Counted from the stretch's first letter, positions 9,101-18,400 are shown. The stretch is DNA of 64,000 nt from Cylindrospermopsis curvispora GIHE-G1 (GCF_014489415.1 NZ_CP060822.1:878311-942310); one strand, 5' to 3'. Program-made: numbers and translations. Notes: generated by a model from the letters alone, not told the origin.

Positions 9101-10897
9101 ATGCGAACTCACTATTGCGGAGAACCTCGAAAACATCATATTGGAGAAAATGTAATATTGTATGGTTGGGTAGACCGTCACCGCGATCATGGAGGTGTAA
9201 TTTTCCTAGACCTGCGCGATCGCTCTGGTATTGTGCAAGTTGTAAGCGATCCACAGCGCACTCCAGAATCTTATCAAATAGCCAATAGCATACGCAACGA
9301 ATACGTCCTCAAAATCACTGGTAGAGTGACGGAGCGTCCAGCTGAATCCCTAAATCCCCGTCTGGTCACGGGTGAAGTAGAAGTATACGCAGATCATATA
9401 GAACTACTCAATTCCGTTAGCAAGAATTTACCTTTTCAGGTTTCCAGTGGGGAGACAGAGAATGTGAGGGAGGATGTGCGGTTAAAATATCGTTATTTGG
9501 ACTTACGACGGGAACGGATGGCTAAGAACATACAACTGCGCCATCAAGTGGTCAAAGCCATGCGTCGTTATTTAGAAGACCAGGAGGGTTTTATAGAAAT
9601 AGAAACTCCTGTTTTGACCCGTTCTACTCCTGAAGGTGCTCGGGACTATATCCTTCCCAGTCGTGTTAATGAAGGTCAATGGTTTGCCCTACCCCAATCC
9701 CCGCAGTTGTTTAAACAAATATTAATGGTATCGGGAATGGATAGGTACTATCAAATTGCTCGCTGTTTTCGGGATGAGGATTTGCGTGCAGATCGACAAC
9801 CGGAGTTTACCCAACTGGATATGGAAATGAGTTTCATGTCAGAAGAGGAAATTATCCAGCTGAACGAAAAATTAGTTTGTCACATTTTCAAAACCGTTCA
9901 AGATATTGACCTACCCCATCCCTTTCCCCGGTTAAGATATCAAGATGCCATGAATAAGTATGGTACGGATAAACCAGATACCCGCTATGGTTTGGAACTG
10001 GTAGATGTTTCTGACGTGGTCCAAGATTGTGGTTTTAAGGTGTTCAGGGATGTGGTTGCTGGGGGGGGTATGGTAAAAATCTTACCTATTCCCCATGGGA
10101 ATGATGCCATCTCCAACGTACGGATTAAACCCGGTGGAGACATTTTTCGGGAAGCAGCAGAAGCTGGTGCAAAAGGTTTAGCATATATTCGGGTTAGGGA
10201 GAATGGGGAAATTGACACTATTGGTGCAATTAAGGACAATTTAACTGGGGAGCAAAAACAAGAAATTTTAACTAGAACTGCTGCAAAAGAGGGACACTTG
10301 TTACTTTTTGCTGCTGGTGATGCTTTTGTTGTTAACAAGACTTTAGATAGATTGCGCCAGTTTATTGCCAGGGAGTTTAACTTGATTCCCCCTGGGAAGA
10401 TCAACTTCCTCTGGATTACGGAATTTCCTATGTTTGAATGGAATGCTAACGAAAAAAGATTAGAAGCTTTACATCATCCATTTACTGCTCCCCACCCGGA
10501 TGATTTACATGATTTGAAGACTGCTCGCGCTCAAGCCTATGATTTAGTGTTAAATGGATTTGAAGTAGGTGGGGGAAGTTTAAGGATTTACCAGCGAGAA
10601 ATACAAGCGCGAGTATTTGAGACTATTGGGCTTAGTTCAGAGGAAGCACGAAACAAATTTGGTTTTCTTTTAGAAGCTTTTGAATATGGCACACCTCCCC
10701 ATGGTGGAATCGCTTATGGGGTGGATAGACTAGTTATGTTACTAGCTCAGGAAGAGTCTATTCGGGATGTGATCGCTTTTCCCAAAACCCAACAAGCTCG
10801 CTGTTTATTGACCGATGCACCTGCAACAGTAGAGCTTAAACAATTAAAAGAACTTCATGTTGCTTCCACTGTAAAACCTAAAGAAAATAGCCTTTGA
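9101..10897 (+). CDS. aspS: Aspartyl-tRNA synthetase (bacterial type)
   Basis: A 598-aa class II synthetase: N-terminal OB-fold anticodon domain (residues about 1-110), class II catalytic core with motif 2 ([19 protein letters not shown], about 218-236), the bacterial GAD insertion (about 285-425), and motif 3 ([17 protein letters not shown], about 545-561). It charges tRNA-Asp. Because gatB is also in this window, the organism probably uses transamidation for at least one of Gln-tRNA/Asn-tRNA; whether this AspRS is non-discriminating cannot be read from the sequence. The start ATG gives the normal family N-terminus MRTHYCGE. Confidence 0.97.
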   Translation: MRTHYCGEPRKHHIGENVILYGWVDRHRDHGGVIFLDLRDRSGIVQVVSDPQRTPESYQIANSIRNEYVLKITGRVTERPAESLNPRLVTGEVEVYADHIELLNSVSKNLPFQVSSGETENVREDVRLKYRYLDLRRERMAKNIQLRHQVVKAMRRYLEDQEGFIEIETPVLTRSTPEGARDYILPSRVNEGQWFALPQSPQLFKQILMVSGMDRYYQIARCFRDEDLRADRQPEFTQLDMEMSFMSEEEIIQLNEKLVCHIFKTVQDIDLPHPFPRLRYQDAMNKYGTDKPDTRYGLELVDVSDVVQDCGFKVFRDVVAGGGMVKILPIPHGNDAISNVRIKPGGDIFREAAEAGAKGLAYIRVRENGEIDTIGAIKDNLTGEQKQEILTRTAAKEGHLLLFAAGDAFVVNKTLDRLRQFIAREFNLIPPGKINFLWITEFPMFEWNANEKRLEALHHPFTAPHPDDLHDLKTARAQAYDLVLNGFEVGGGSLRIYQREIQARVFETIGLSSEEARNKFGFLLEAFEYGTPPHGGIAYGVDRLVMLLAQEESIRDVIAFPKTQQARCLLTDAPATVELKQLKELHVASTVKPKENSL

Positions 10898-10917
10898 CCT
10901 ATTATTTAAACATGGGT

Positions 10918-10952
10918 AGAAAAAGGCTGTAATGAGTAAACCCACAGCCTTT
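10918..10952 (-). terminator. Hairpin terminator between convergent aspS and PD-(D/E)XK gene
   Basis: AAAGGCTGT and ACAGCCTTT pair over nine bases around a 13-base loop. Read on the minus strand the stem is followed by TTTTTCT, a Rho-independent terminator for the minus-strand gene ending at 10955. It may also stop aspS transcripts, though on the plus strand the following bases are not T-rich. Confidence 0.75.
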
Positions 10953-10954
10953 GG

Positions 10955-11575
10955 CTATGTTAAAATCCCCACTAATATTTTCATGAGTACTTCCAAATCC
11001 ATAGGGACGCGATACAGCATTAGATCTTGGGTAACCAGTTTGCTCTCAGGTTGAAAACTACCAAATTGCCAAATTTCTCCTGTGGTTACTGCTCCATACA
11101 ATATGGGTTCGGTCCTCCATATCCATTCATTTAGGGCAATTAGTTCCACAGCAAGTTGAGTAAAACCTCTAGTTAAATCCGCCTGTTTGGCTTCCACAAC
11201 CAATATTTGGTGTTCAGATTTTAGGTAATAATCTAGATCTCCCCGCAAAAATTGGTTGATTTCTATAGGGTATTCTATATTAATGCTGGACCGGGTAATG
11301 TGGGCAATTTCTAGTAAAATCGGGGCTATTAAAACCTCTCTTCTAGCTGCTTCGCTGGTAAGATTAACTATTTGAATTGCCTCTTCTAATCTCTGTTTTA
11401 AATCCTCCAATCTAGTAATCTCATTCTTACTCGTTGGTAGGTCAATTGCACTCTTAATTAAATTTGCACCTAATTCTCTTAAAATATCACTAGGGGCAAA
11501 TTTTAGATCAAAGTACTTGCGAAAGGTATAGGTTTCACCGACTTTGAGAATTGATGGACGTTGTATATTATCCAT
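10955..11575 (-). CDS. Orphan PD-(D/E)XK nuclease-fold protein, copy 1
   Basis: A 206-aa protein with the signature of the PD-(D/E)XK fold: RREVLIAPILLEI helix (about 84-96), an acidic GDLDYYL strand (about 114-120), then ILVVEAKQADLTRGFTQL (about 125-142) supplying the E-x-K pair. The C-terminal part has YGAVTTGEIWQF. It is clearly a paralogue of the gene at 59097-59705, which shares these segments in the same order. No methyltransferase, specificity subunit or antitoxin-like gene is adjacent, so an active restriction role is not supported. It could be a nuclease-fold protein of unknown substrate. Confidence 0.7.
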   Translation of the reverse strand: MDNIQRPSILKVGETYTFRKYFDLKFAPSDILRELGANLIKSAIDLPTSKNEITRLEDLKQRLEEAIQIVNLTSEAARREVLIAPILLEIAHITRSSINIEYPIEINQFLRGDLDYYLKSEHQILVVEAKQADLTRGFTQLAVELIALNEWIWRTEPILYGAVTTGEIWQFGSFQPESKLVTQDLMLYRVPMDLEVLMKILVGILT

Positions 11576-11643
11576 AAAACTACTAAACCGTTATGTTTCT
11601 ATTACCTCATAAGCACTCAACAGCTTAACACAGATTTATATGA

Positions 11644-11725
11644 TGCGGATGAAAGGACTTGAACCTTCACTCCTGTCGGAACTAGAACCTAAATCTAGCG
11701 CGTCTGCCAATTCCGCCACATCCGC
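11644..11725 (-). tRNA. tRNA-Leu (anticodon UAG)
   Basis: The minus strand folds as a class II tRNA. The acceptor stem pairs GCGGATG with CATCCGC, the D-arm contains the AATTGGCAGACGCG stretch, the anticodon loop reads TTTAGGT with anticodon TAG, a long variable arm follows, and the T-arm contains GGTTCAAGTCC. The 3' CCA is not encoded (TCA follows the discriminator A). The long variable arm and UAG anticodon give leucine. Confidence 0.96.
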
Positions 11726-11775
11726 ATTAGTATTTCATACTATCATAACAACTTTTCCTTGGCAAGAGGGAACTG

Positions 11776-12969
11776 CTATTTTTTTTCTTTTTGATCAAAT
11801 TTGCCATCAACCCCTATGGACACACGGGGTAGACGATGTTTGAATCCGCAAATGATTTCCCAGGAAATAGTGTTCAATTGATTTGCCCAATCATCCGCTG
11901 TGATTTTCTCTTCTCCCTGTTCCCCCAACAGGGTGACTATTTCCCCTTCCTCTACTTCCACCAGGGGACTAATATCTATCATCAGTTGATCCATGGTAAT
12001 CATACCAATCTGCTTAACTCTTTGACCCTGCACCAACACATCCATTTGGTTAGAAAGACTCCTAGGTACTCCATCAGCATAACCAATACCAACTACTCCA
12101 ATTCGCATTTCTCTAGGAGCAATAAATTTATGCCCATAACTTACCCCTGTTCCTTTACTGATTGTTTTTATATGTGTAATTCTCGCTTTTACCTGTAGTG
12201 CGGGGCGCAGTTGCAAATGATTTCTCTGGTGAGCAGCTGGATAAAGTCCATAAATGGCTAGTCCCGCACGCACCATGTCATAGTGTAATTCTTTGTCCCC
12301 TAGGGTAGCAGCAGAATTGGCTAGGTGTAAACTTGGTATTTTTATGCCTCTTGCCCTAATTTGAGCGATCGCCTGTTGGAATCTTCCATGCTGTTGTTCC
12401 ATAATTGTGGTATCAGGACTATCCGCTGTAGCAAAGTGAGAATAAACACTAGCAATATGTAACCGAGGTAGCTGTTGCACCAACTGAGCAAATTCACCTG
12501 CTTGTTGCCAGTCAGCACCTAGTCTTGACATTCCTGTATCCAACTTAATATGAACTGGCAATTTATAATTATAATCAATAGAATTTAATAAATCAGAAAA
12601 TATTAAAGCTTGTCCTGGGCTACATAAAGTAGGTTCCAGTTGCCAAGAGGTGATAGCATGAATTTGTTCTGGTGTATGGGTAGCACCCAAAATCAGGATT
12701 GGGGCCTTAATTCCAGCCTCCCGCAATTGAATACCCTCAGTAACTGTAGCTACTCCTAGCCAGGTGGCCCCCGCCGCTAAAACAGTTGTAGCTACAGCAA
12801 CAGCACCGTGTCCGTAGGCATCCGCCTTGACCACAGCCATCAATTGGGTTCCTGGGGATAAAAATCCCACTAACTGCTTCACATTATTAGACAAGGCTCC
12901 CAAATCAATTTCTACCCAGGCACGTTGTGAAAACCAAGCGTAAGTATCTTGTACAATAAGCATTTTCAT
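11776..12969 (-). CDS. alr: Alanine racemase
   Basis: A 397-aa PLP enzyme that makes D-alanine for peptidoglycan. The N-terminal barrel carries the PLP lysine in VVKADAYGHGA (Lys48); the catalytic tyrosine lies in GTGVSYGHKF (about 277) and the C-terminal beta domain has GIGYADGVPR and the MITMDQLMID segment. Ten N-terminal residues precede the usual family start at about AWFSQRAWVEIDLGAL, but a GGAG ribosome site just upstream supports the ATG at 12969. tRNA-Leu lies 50 bases downstream; the collapsed IS element lies immediately upstream. Confidence 0.96.
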   Translation of the reverse strand: MKMLIVQDTYAWFSQRAWVEIDLGALSNNVKQLVGFLSPGTQLMAVVKADAYGHGAVAVATTVLAAGATWLGVATVTEGIQLREAGIKAPILILGATHTPEQIHAITSWQLEPTLCSPGQALIFSDLLNSIDYNYKLPVHIKLDTGMSRLGADWQQAGEFAQLVQQLPRLHIASVYSHFATADSPDTTIMEQQHGRFQQAIAQIRARGIKIPSLHLANSAATLGDKELHYDMVRAGLAIYGLYPAAHQRNHLQLRPALQVKARITHIKTISKGTGVSYGHKFIAPREMRIGVVGIGYADGVPRSLSNQMDVLVQGQRVKQIGMITMDQLMIDISPLVEVEEGEIVTLLGEQGEEKITADDWANQLNTISWEIICGFKHRLPRVSIGVDGKFDQKEKK

Positions 12970-12976
12970 ATAATCT

Positions 12977-13228
12977 CCGCTCTATAGGATCTACCCCAGA
13001 CCTTTACAGATCTGGACTACCTACTTCCTGTTTCATCGTAGTCTCAAGATGATTCTTGAGAGGTTTGTCTACTCCACAAGCTATATTAACTGCTATACCC
13101 TCAATCAACTTTTTGTTTTTGTGACTTCCAGCGCCATAAAGGCACACTTGAATCAACTCTATCATGTCCTGTACAAGTTCTTGTTCAAAATTGATTTCTT
13201 CATTGAACTCAACAATAAATAATATACA
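12977..13228 (-). mobile_element. Collapsed IS607-type element: resolvase tail joined to TnpB tail
   Basis: Read on the minus strand from 13228, one frame gives FNEEINFEQELVQDMIEL and then LYGAGSHKNKKLIEGI, which is the C-terminal end of an IS607-family serine recombinase (TnpA). It continues without a break into VDKPLKNHLETTMKQEVGS, which looks like the C-terminal tail of the partner TnpB protein, and stops at 13004. Nearly all of tnpB and the N-terminal two thirds of tnpA are missing, and an in-frame stop lies just upstream at 13229-13231. The tnpB-tail part (12977-13075) recurs at 39178-39289. No intact transposase is present, so this is an immobile relic. Confidence 0.7.
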
Positions 13229-13435
13229 CTACATTTTAGTATATGGACATTCTGATAGATTTGTCAATATCTGGGTAGAAAATTTCTTTCAGCTTCTAGC
13301 CCTGTTTTTAAAGTGGGGAGATGTGAAATTCTCACTCCTATTTAACCACCCTTTTTACCATTTGGGCCATCTCATCTGTCTAAAAAGGTATATTTGTGTT
13401 AGAATGTCTGAAACTAATACCTTGAGCTAAAATCA

Positions 13436-13933
13436 ATGGGGAAGGTTTTAGTCCTAAACGCCTCCTACGAACCGCTCAACATTACCACTTGGCGACGTGC
13501 CATTGTTTTGTTGATCAAAGGCAAAGCAGAACATGTGGAACACAATGGCAAATTCCTCTGTTCCGATTTTCCGCTGCCAACCGTAATTCGGTTGCGTCAT
13601 TATGTCCGCGTTCCATACAAAGAAATCCCACTTACACGTCGAAACATCTTTCACCGTGATGGTCATAGTTGTCAATACTGCGGCTGTACCGGTGATGATC
13701 TGACATTAGACCATGTAATACCCCGATCTCGTGGTGGAGGTGACACTTGGGAGAATATTGTTACTGCTTGTGTACGTTGCAACGTCAAAAAAGGCTGTCG
13801 CACCCCCCAAGAAGCCCGGATGCCATTACGGTATCCGCCGCGTCAACCTCATAGTAGCCTCTACTTTGAGGTAACGAAACATCTGAACAGTGGACTTCAT
13901 CAGGAGTGGCAAAAATATGTTATAGGACTTTAA
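13436..13933 (+). CDS. HNH endonuclease family protein
   Basis: A 165-aa protein starting MGKVLVLNASYEPLNITTWRRA, as in the stand-alone HNH proteins common in cyanobacteria. The HNH core lies at about 75-125: CQYCG, then LTLDHVIPRSRGG, ENIVTACVRCN, giving two CxxC zinc pairs plus the catalytic His in DHV. The ATG is preceded by a short AT-rich stretch with no strong ribosome site. The biological substrate is unknown. Such genes occur as ordinary chromosomal genes, not only in mobile elements; gene context here is housekeeping. Confidence 0.88.
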   Translation: MGKVLVLNASYEPLNITTWRRAIVLLIKGKAEHVEHNGKFLCSDFPLPTVIRLRHYVRVPYKEIPLTRRNIFHRDGHSCQYCGCTGDDLTLDHVIPRSRGGGDTWENIVTACVRCNVKKGCRTPQEARMPLRYPPRQPHSSLYFEVTKHLNSGLHQEWQKYVIGL

Positions 13934-14024
13934 CCAATTAACTGGGAATGGGGATGTTTGGGTGAAAAGGGTTAAACAGATCATATAGATATATAATTCC
14001 ATAACAATTAGAACTGTCCGCACC

Positions 14025-15296
14025 ATGTTGAATTCTAGTGTTTCTCAAATTGAGACTTTCACGTTGACTACAGAGCCAAAGGGGGAGGATATAGAAATAG
14101 AGACTACGGTTGACATTCCTCCACTGCATCGAACTCAGGTGCTAGCATCTAATGGTGATGGCAGCATTGCTAATGCTTTCCGTCCCAGCTCCCTGGCCGC
14201 TCAAAAGTCAGAAGAATTACAAAAAACTCTTCTCGCCCACCGACACGAGCGCCATTTGGTCATCCTCCAAGACTTTCCTGACCCGGATGCTCTCTCTAGT
14301 GCTTGGGCATATCAACTGATTGCTCAACAGTATGACATCAAGTGTGAAATTATTTATGCGGGCACTCTCAGCCATCAGGAAAATATCGCTTTAGTTAAAC
14401 TGACTGCCTTACCTGCTCAACGCTGTACAGCACAAAGCATTAAAACCAAAGATTTGGTTTCCTATCAGGGTTTTGTCTTGATTGATAATCAAGGAACCAC
14501 TTCTGCTTTAACGTCTGCCCTTCAGCAAGCTGGAATCCCTTTGATTACCCTGGTAGATCATCATAGTTTACAGGGGGAACTGAAAGCCGAGTTTACTGAT
14601 GTTCGTCCCTATGTGCGAGCAACAGCAACTATTTTTACCCAGTATTTACAGTCAGGTCTACTCACCCTAGATAGTAGCATGGGACAGCATGTGAAATGTG
14701 CTACAGCATTGATGCATGGGTTAAGATCTGATACTAATCGGTTAATGCAAGCCCAGGAGGAAGACTTTATGGCTGCTGCATACCTAAGCAAGTTCTATGA
14801 TGCTCAACTACTTAATGCCATTTTACAAGCTAATCGTTCCAAGCGTGTAATGGATGTTATTGAGCGTTCTCTGAAAAATCGCATTGTCCAGAATAACTTT
14901 TCTATAGCTGGTGTTGGTTACTTACGTTATGATGACCGGGATGCCATACCTCAGGCGGCGGATTTTTTGGTGACAGAAGAAAATGTGCATACTGCCATGG
15001 TATATGGAATAGTACATGATGAGGACGATGAGTTAGAAGTGGTGATTGGATCCTTAAGAACTACAAAGTTGACCTTAGATCCGGATGAGTTTATTAAAGA
15101 AGCTTTTGGACAAGACAGTACGGGAAGATTTTTTGGCGGTGGACGCACTGGTGCTGGTGGGTTTGAGATTCCCATGGGATTCCTGTCTGGTGGTAACGAG
15201 AATTCCGCATACGCTAAGATTAAGTGGGAAGTTTTCGATGCCCAAATTAAACAGAAACTATTAAAACTAGTCAATCCCAAAGATAACCCAATTTAG
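14025..15296 (+). CDS. DHH family phosphoesterase (NrnA-like)
   Basis: A 423-aa protein. After a variable N-terminal 70 residues it has a DHH domain with FPDPDALSSAWAYQ (Asp-x-Asp metal site, about 86-99) and the DHH triplet in LVDHHSLQGE (about 183-192). The DHHA1 substrate-binding domain ends with GGGRTGAGGFEIP (about 371-383). This combination matches the family that includes nano-RNase/pAp-phosphatase NrnA and c-di-AMP phosphodiesterases; which substrate is used cannot be decided from sequence alone. tilS starts eight bases after its stop, so the two are likely cotranscribed. Confidence 0.85.
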   Translation: MLNSSVSQIETFTLTTEPKGEDIEIETTVDIPPLHRTQVLASNGDGSIANAFRPSSLAAQKSEELQKTLLAHRHERHLVILQDFPDPDALSSAWAYQLIAQQYDIKCEIIYAGTLSHQENIALVKLTALPAQRCTAQSIKTKDLVSYQGFVLIDNQGTTSALTSALQQAGIPLITLVDHHSLQGELKAEFTDVRPYVRATATIFTQYLQSGLLTLDSSMGQHVKCATALMHGLRSDTNRLMQAQEEDFMAAAYLSKFYDAQLLNAILQANRSKRVMDVIERSLKNRIVQNNFSIAGVGYLRYDDRDAIPQAADFLVTEENVHTAMVYGIVHDEDDELEVVIGSLRTTKLTLDPDEFIKEAFGQDSTGRFFGGGRTGAGGFEIPMGFLSGGNENSAYAKIKWEVFDAQIKQKLLKLVNPKDNPI

Positions 15297-15303
15297 TTAA
15301 TAC

Positions 15304-16311
15304 ATGGTATGGACTTCTTTACACGCTAAAATACATCGCACAATCCGGCATCGTCATTTATTTGCACCTCATGAACATCTACTGGTTGCCCTATCTGGTG
15401 GACAGGACTCACTGTGTTTAATCAAGTTGTTGGTGGACTTACAAGTTAAATGGAAGTGGAAACTGGCGATCGCCCATTGTGATCATCGTTGGCGAGAAGA
15501 CTCCCAAGCGAACGCGGATCATGTAAAAAATCTAGCGACTAGTTGGGATTTACCGTTCCACTTACAAATCGCCACTGATTCGGTAGATAGCGAAGCTGAT
15601 GCTAGAAATTGGCGATATAGAGTATTTAGGGAAATTGCTGAAGATTCTGGTTATAAATACGTTGTTACGGGACACACCAGTAGTGATCGAGCGGAGACCC
15701 TAATATACAATCTGATTCGGGGGACTGGTGCTGATGGTTTACAGTCCTTAAATTGGCAAAGGTCGTTAGGGGAGAAGACGATGTTAGTTCGTCCCCTGTT
15801 AGAGATTACCCGGGAACAAACTGGAAAATTTTGCCAAGACCTTGACCTACCAGTTTGGGTGGATAGCACAAATCAAAATTTACAGTACCCCCGAAATCGT
15901 ATTCGTCAGCAGTTACTCCCCTATCTTGCAGCAAACTTCAACCCCCAGGTGGAATCCCATTTATCTCATACAGCAGAGTTGTTGCGAGCAGAAGTAGAGT
16001 ATCTAGAACAAATAGCTCACCAGTTGAGGTCAATAGCCTCAACAAAGTGTGAAAACGGTGATTTACGTCTGAATCGTCATTTATTAAAACAACAGCCCTT
16101 AGCTCTCCAACGCCGGGTGATCCGTCAAATATTGCAGGAAGCGTTACCACAAACCCCCAATTTTGATCATATTGAAAAAATCACAGATTTAATTAACGCC
16201 CCCAACCGTTCTCAAAGTGATCCTTTTCCTGGTGGTAGCATAGCAATAGTAGAAAATGCTTCCATAGTTATTCGACAACCCATTCTAACTTTAAGAGAAA
16301 AAGAAAGTTAG
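15304..16311 (+). CDS. tilS: tRNA(Ile)-lysidine synthase
   Basis: A 335-aa protein with the N-type PP-loop ALSGGQDSLCLIKLL (about 28-42) and the VTGHTSSDRAETLIYNLIRGTGADGL region that binds ATP and tRNA. TilS converts C34 of the CAU-anticodon tRNA-Ile to lysidine so that it reads AUA codons; it is essential in most bacteria. The C-terminal part (about 215-335) is the short cyanobacterial form. A second, N-terminally deleted copy of the 3' half lies at 19802-20276. This copy has an intact active site and should be the functional one. Confidence 0.95.
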   Translation: MVWTSLHAKIHRTIRHRHLFAPHEHLLVALSGGQDSLCLIKLLVDLQVKWKWKLAIAHCDHRWREDSQANADHVKNLATSWDLPFHLQIATDSVDSEADARNWRYRVFREIAEDSGYKYVVTGHTSSDRAETLIYNLIRGTGADGLQSLNWQRSLGEKTMLVRPLLEITREQTGKFCQDLDLPVWVDSTNQNLQYPRNRIRQQLLPYLAANFNPQVESHLSHTAELLRAEVEYLEQIAHQLRSIASTKCENGDLRLNRHLLKQQPLALQRRVIRQILQEALPQTPNFDHIEKITDLINAPNRSQSDPFPGGSIAIVENASIVIRQPILTLREKES

Positions 16312-16420
16312 AATGGGCCACAACCCATTTGGAAAACTCCTGAAAATATGGTCAGCAAACCGGACTTTGTAACAGACCCTCGCCAGAACCTACATGGCAA
16401 ATTACCAGAAAATGCTGATG
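15885..16420 (+). repeat. Duplicated segment, copy A (tilS 3' end plus cheW leader)
   Basis: This stretch is nearly identical to 19840-20361. It covers the last 425 bases of tilS, the 36-base spacer and the first ~70 bases of a cheW reading frame (CGCCA-AACC ... AAATTACCAGAAAA). Copy A has about 24 extra bases just after the ATG at 16348. Beyond about 16420 the two copies diverge completely: copy A runs into a carboxypeptidase fragment and copy B into cheW. Confidence 0.9.
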
Positions 16421-16754
16421 CTCCCGTGCTCATTACCCTCAAAGATGAGCCAGAATGGTCAATAAAACGGTTACTTGATATTTTAGCAGGTCGAGCGATC
16501 GCACCTTTAAAGGGTAATGGTTGGGGTGGTGGTACAGTGATGCACCTCCGAATATACCCAGTTTGAGTATAGAGGAGGTTTTGGGCGATCGCTTATCTGA
16601 TCTCAATATTCCCATTGTTTCCGATTTACCCTTTGGTCATGATAGCCCTAATGCAGCTTTACCTGTGGGGGTACAAGCAACATTAGATGCAGATCAGGGA
16701 ATATTAGAAATTGTCCATGAAATTAAATCCATTTGCGATAACAACGAGCAGTAA
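16348..16754 (+). pseudogene. Remnant of LD-carboxypeptidase fused to a cheW leader
   Basis: The reading begins like the N-terminus of the CheW gene at 20313 (shared RQN-H-KLPE segment), then switches to PEWSIKRLLDILAGRAIAPL and GWGGGT, typical of the central part of muramoyltetrapeptide (LD-) carboxypeptidases of the MccF/LdcA type. It stops at 16566. In another frame SLSIEEVLGDRLSDLNIP and FGHDSPNAALPVGVQA give the C-terminal domain with the catalytic-His motif, ending at 16754. About 60 family residues are missing between the two parts and the nucleophile-containing N-domain is absent. It is a broken gene; the end overlaps the convergent methyltransferase gene by 32 bases. Confidence 0.75.
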
Positions 16755-17466
16755 TTAAATAAGGATGAAAAACTTCTACAAATTTAGTTTGTAATGTCTG
16801 AAAAAACCTATCTAGCAATTCTGGTTCATCATGGTGAAAAGGATATTCTTGATTAAAACCTTTAAAGAAATACCAATTCATAATGATTTTTCCTGCATCA
16901 TCTAAAGACTGATGAAACGTAAGTAATTGCTGAATAGGATCTGGTAAATGCTCTAAAACATCAAAACAAACAATAGTATCAAACATTTCTGAACTAGGCA
17001 TTTCTTGACACAAAACTATTTTTTTGTCTAACCCTAATTGTTTAGCTCGATATTCGACAAACTCGCAATTAATCGGATTAATATCAAAATAAAACACCTC
17101 TTTAACATTTGGCGAAAGTGCAGCACCAATAGCATGAGTACCAATTCCCCCACCAAAATCTAATACCCTACCTTGGGCATATTTGGCAATTAATAGTAAA
17201 GTATTACCAATATAATCATGACTGTTTAAATGCCAAGCTCCAAGCTCAAAAAGATACTCATTTTTCACCTGATACTGATAGAAAGCTGTAGCTTTTTCCC
17301 AGTCAAAATCTTTATGGCCTAACTCAGCCATTTCTTTTTGACCAGCAGCTAATTTACTTTCTAATGTTTGCTCATCCAAACTTAAAAATCCCTGAAGATG
17401 TTGCTTTAAACTAAAAGCATCTTCCCAAAAGCTATTTAAAAAAGATGGAATAGGTGGTGTGATCAT
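16723..17466 (-). CDS. Class I SAM-dependent methyltransferase
   Basis: A 247-aa protein with the SAM-binding motif I RVLDFGGGIGTHAIGAALS (about 99-117), motif II acidic residue in VFYFDINPIN and motif IV FDTIVCFDVLEHLPDP (about 162-177). The first ~90 residues are a helical cap without recognised family. The VLEHLPDP motif is typical of small-molecule or lipid/quinone-type methyltransferases. Substrate unknown. It is the first of three genes sitting between the two copies of the tilS segment, and its 3' end overlaps the carboxypeptidase remnant, which suggests it arrived after that gene decayed. Confidence 0.85.
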   Translation of the reverse strand: MITPPIPSFLNSFWEDAFSLKQHLQGFLSLDEQTLESKLAAGQKEMAELGHKDFDWEKATAFYQYQVKNEYLFELGAWHLNSHDYIGNTLLLIAKYAQGRVLDFGGGIGTHAIGAALSPNVKEVFYFDINPINCEFVEYRAKQLGLDKKIVLCQEMPSSEMFDTIVCFDVLEHLPDPIQQLLTFHQSLDDAGKIIMNWYFFKGFNQEYPFHHDEPELLDRFFQTLQTKFVEVFHPYLITARCYRKWI

Positions 17467-17656
17467 ATTTTTCTACCTGCTGAATACAATAATTTAGCTA
17501 AATCATGCGTAATATTTGATATTATGCCTAAAAGCACATCAATTTCACAATTGTATCGGAAATTGACCTAAACTGCTGTATGATTCTAAGTACACACTCT
17601 AGCCTAAGTGCTGTACCTTTGTATTTTTAACATATTTTCATTGATAGGAGATCAAA

Positions 17657-18400
17657 ATGCCTAGTGTTCAGGAAAACTTAAATACATGGTCTAATTACGA
17701 TTGGACCCAACAGGGTAATGAATGGTCGAGTCCATGGGGTGGAACAGATAACTGTTTTTTTGGAACTATACATCCGCGAATTAAAACCTTTATTCCTGAG
17801 ACAAAAACAGGAACAACAATATTAGAAATAGCTCCTGGTTTTGGACGTTGGACACAATACCTAAAGGATTATTGTCAAGATTTAATTATCGTAGATTTAA
17901 CTGAAAAGTGTATTGCCGCTTGTCAAGAACGCTTTGCAGATTGTTCTCACATTACATATCATGTCAATGATGGAAAATCATTAACCATGATTGAAGATGA
18001 ATCTATTGATTTCATTTTTAGTTTTGATTCCTTAGTCCATGTGGAAAAAGATGTCATTAAATCCTATTTACAACAGATAGCCCTGAAACTTAAACCCAAT
18101 GGTGTAGGATTTATCCATCATTCTAACTTGGGCAATTATCTCAATCCCGCTACTGGAAAGCTAGAGTTAGAAAACATTCATTGGCGAGCAGAAAGCATGA
18201 CTGCTAAACTATTTGAGCAATACTCCCAAGAGGCTGGCTTACAATGTTTTCACCAAGAAATAGTTAATTGGTGTGGCGATATTTTGTGTGATTGCTTTTC
18301 CTTAATTACACTAAAAAACTCTCAATGGAGTCAACCCAATCATGTAATTGAAAATCCGAATTTTGGTGCAGAAGCTCAACGTTTACGCCAAGTATCATAA
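17657..18400 (+). CDS. Class I SAM-dependent methyltransferase (second, unrelated subtype)
   Basis: A 247-aa protein with motif I TILEIAPGFGRWTQYL (about 54-69), motif II LIIVDLTEKCI and motif IV IDFIFSFDSLVHVE (about 118-131), the last resembling families that methylate sugars or act in O-antigen/glycan clusters. The start is well supported by TAGGAGAT eight to ten bases upstream. A cysteine-rich stretch lies at about 194-214. Divergent from the preceding methyltransferase and convergent with the glycosyltransferase. Substrate unknown. Confidence 0.85.
   Translation: MPSVQENLNTWSNYDWTQQGNEWSSPWGGTDNCFFGTIHPRIKTFIPETKTGTTILEIAPGFGRWTQYLKDYCQDLIIVDLTEKCIAACQERFADCSHITYHVNDGKSLTMIEDESIDFIFSFDSLVHVEKDVIKSYLQQIALKLKPNGVGFIHHSNLGNYLNPATGKLELENIHWRAESMTAKLFEQYSQEAGLQCFHQEIVNWCGDILCDCFSLITLKNSQWSQPNHVIENPNFGAEAQRLRQVS

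Noticed and set aside
13164-13430. 88-codon frame on the plus strand before the HNH gene
   Set aside because: It covers the reverse complement of the IS607 resolvase relic, so the real signal is on the other strand.
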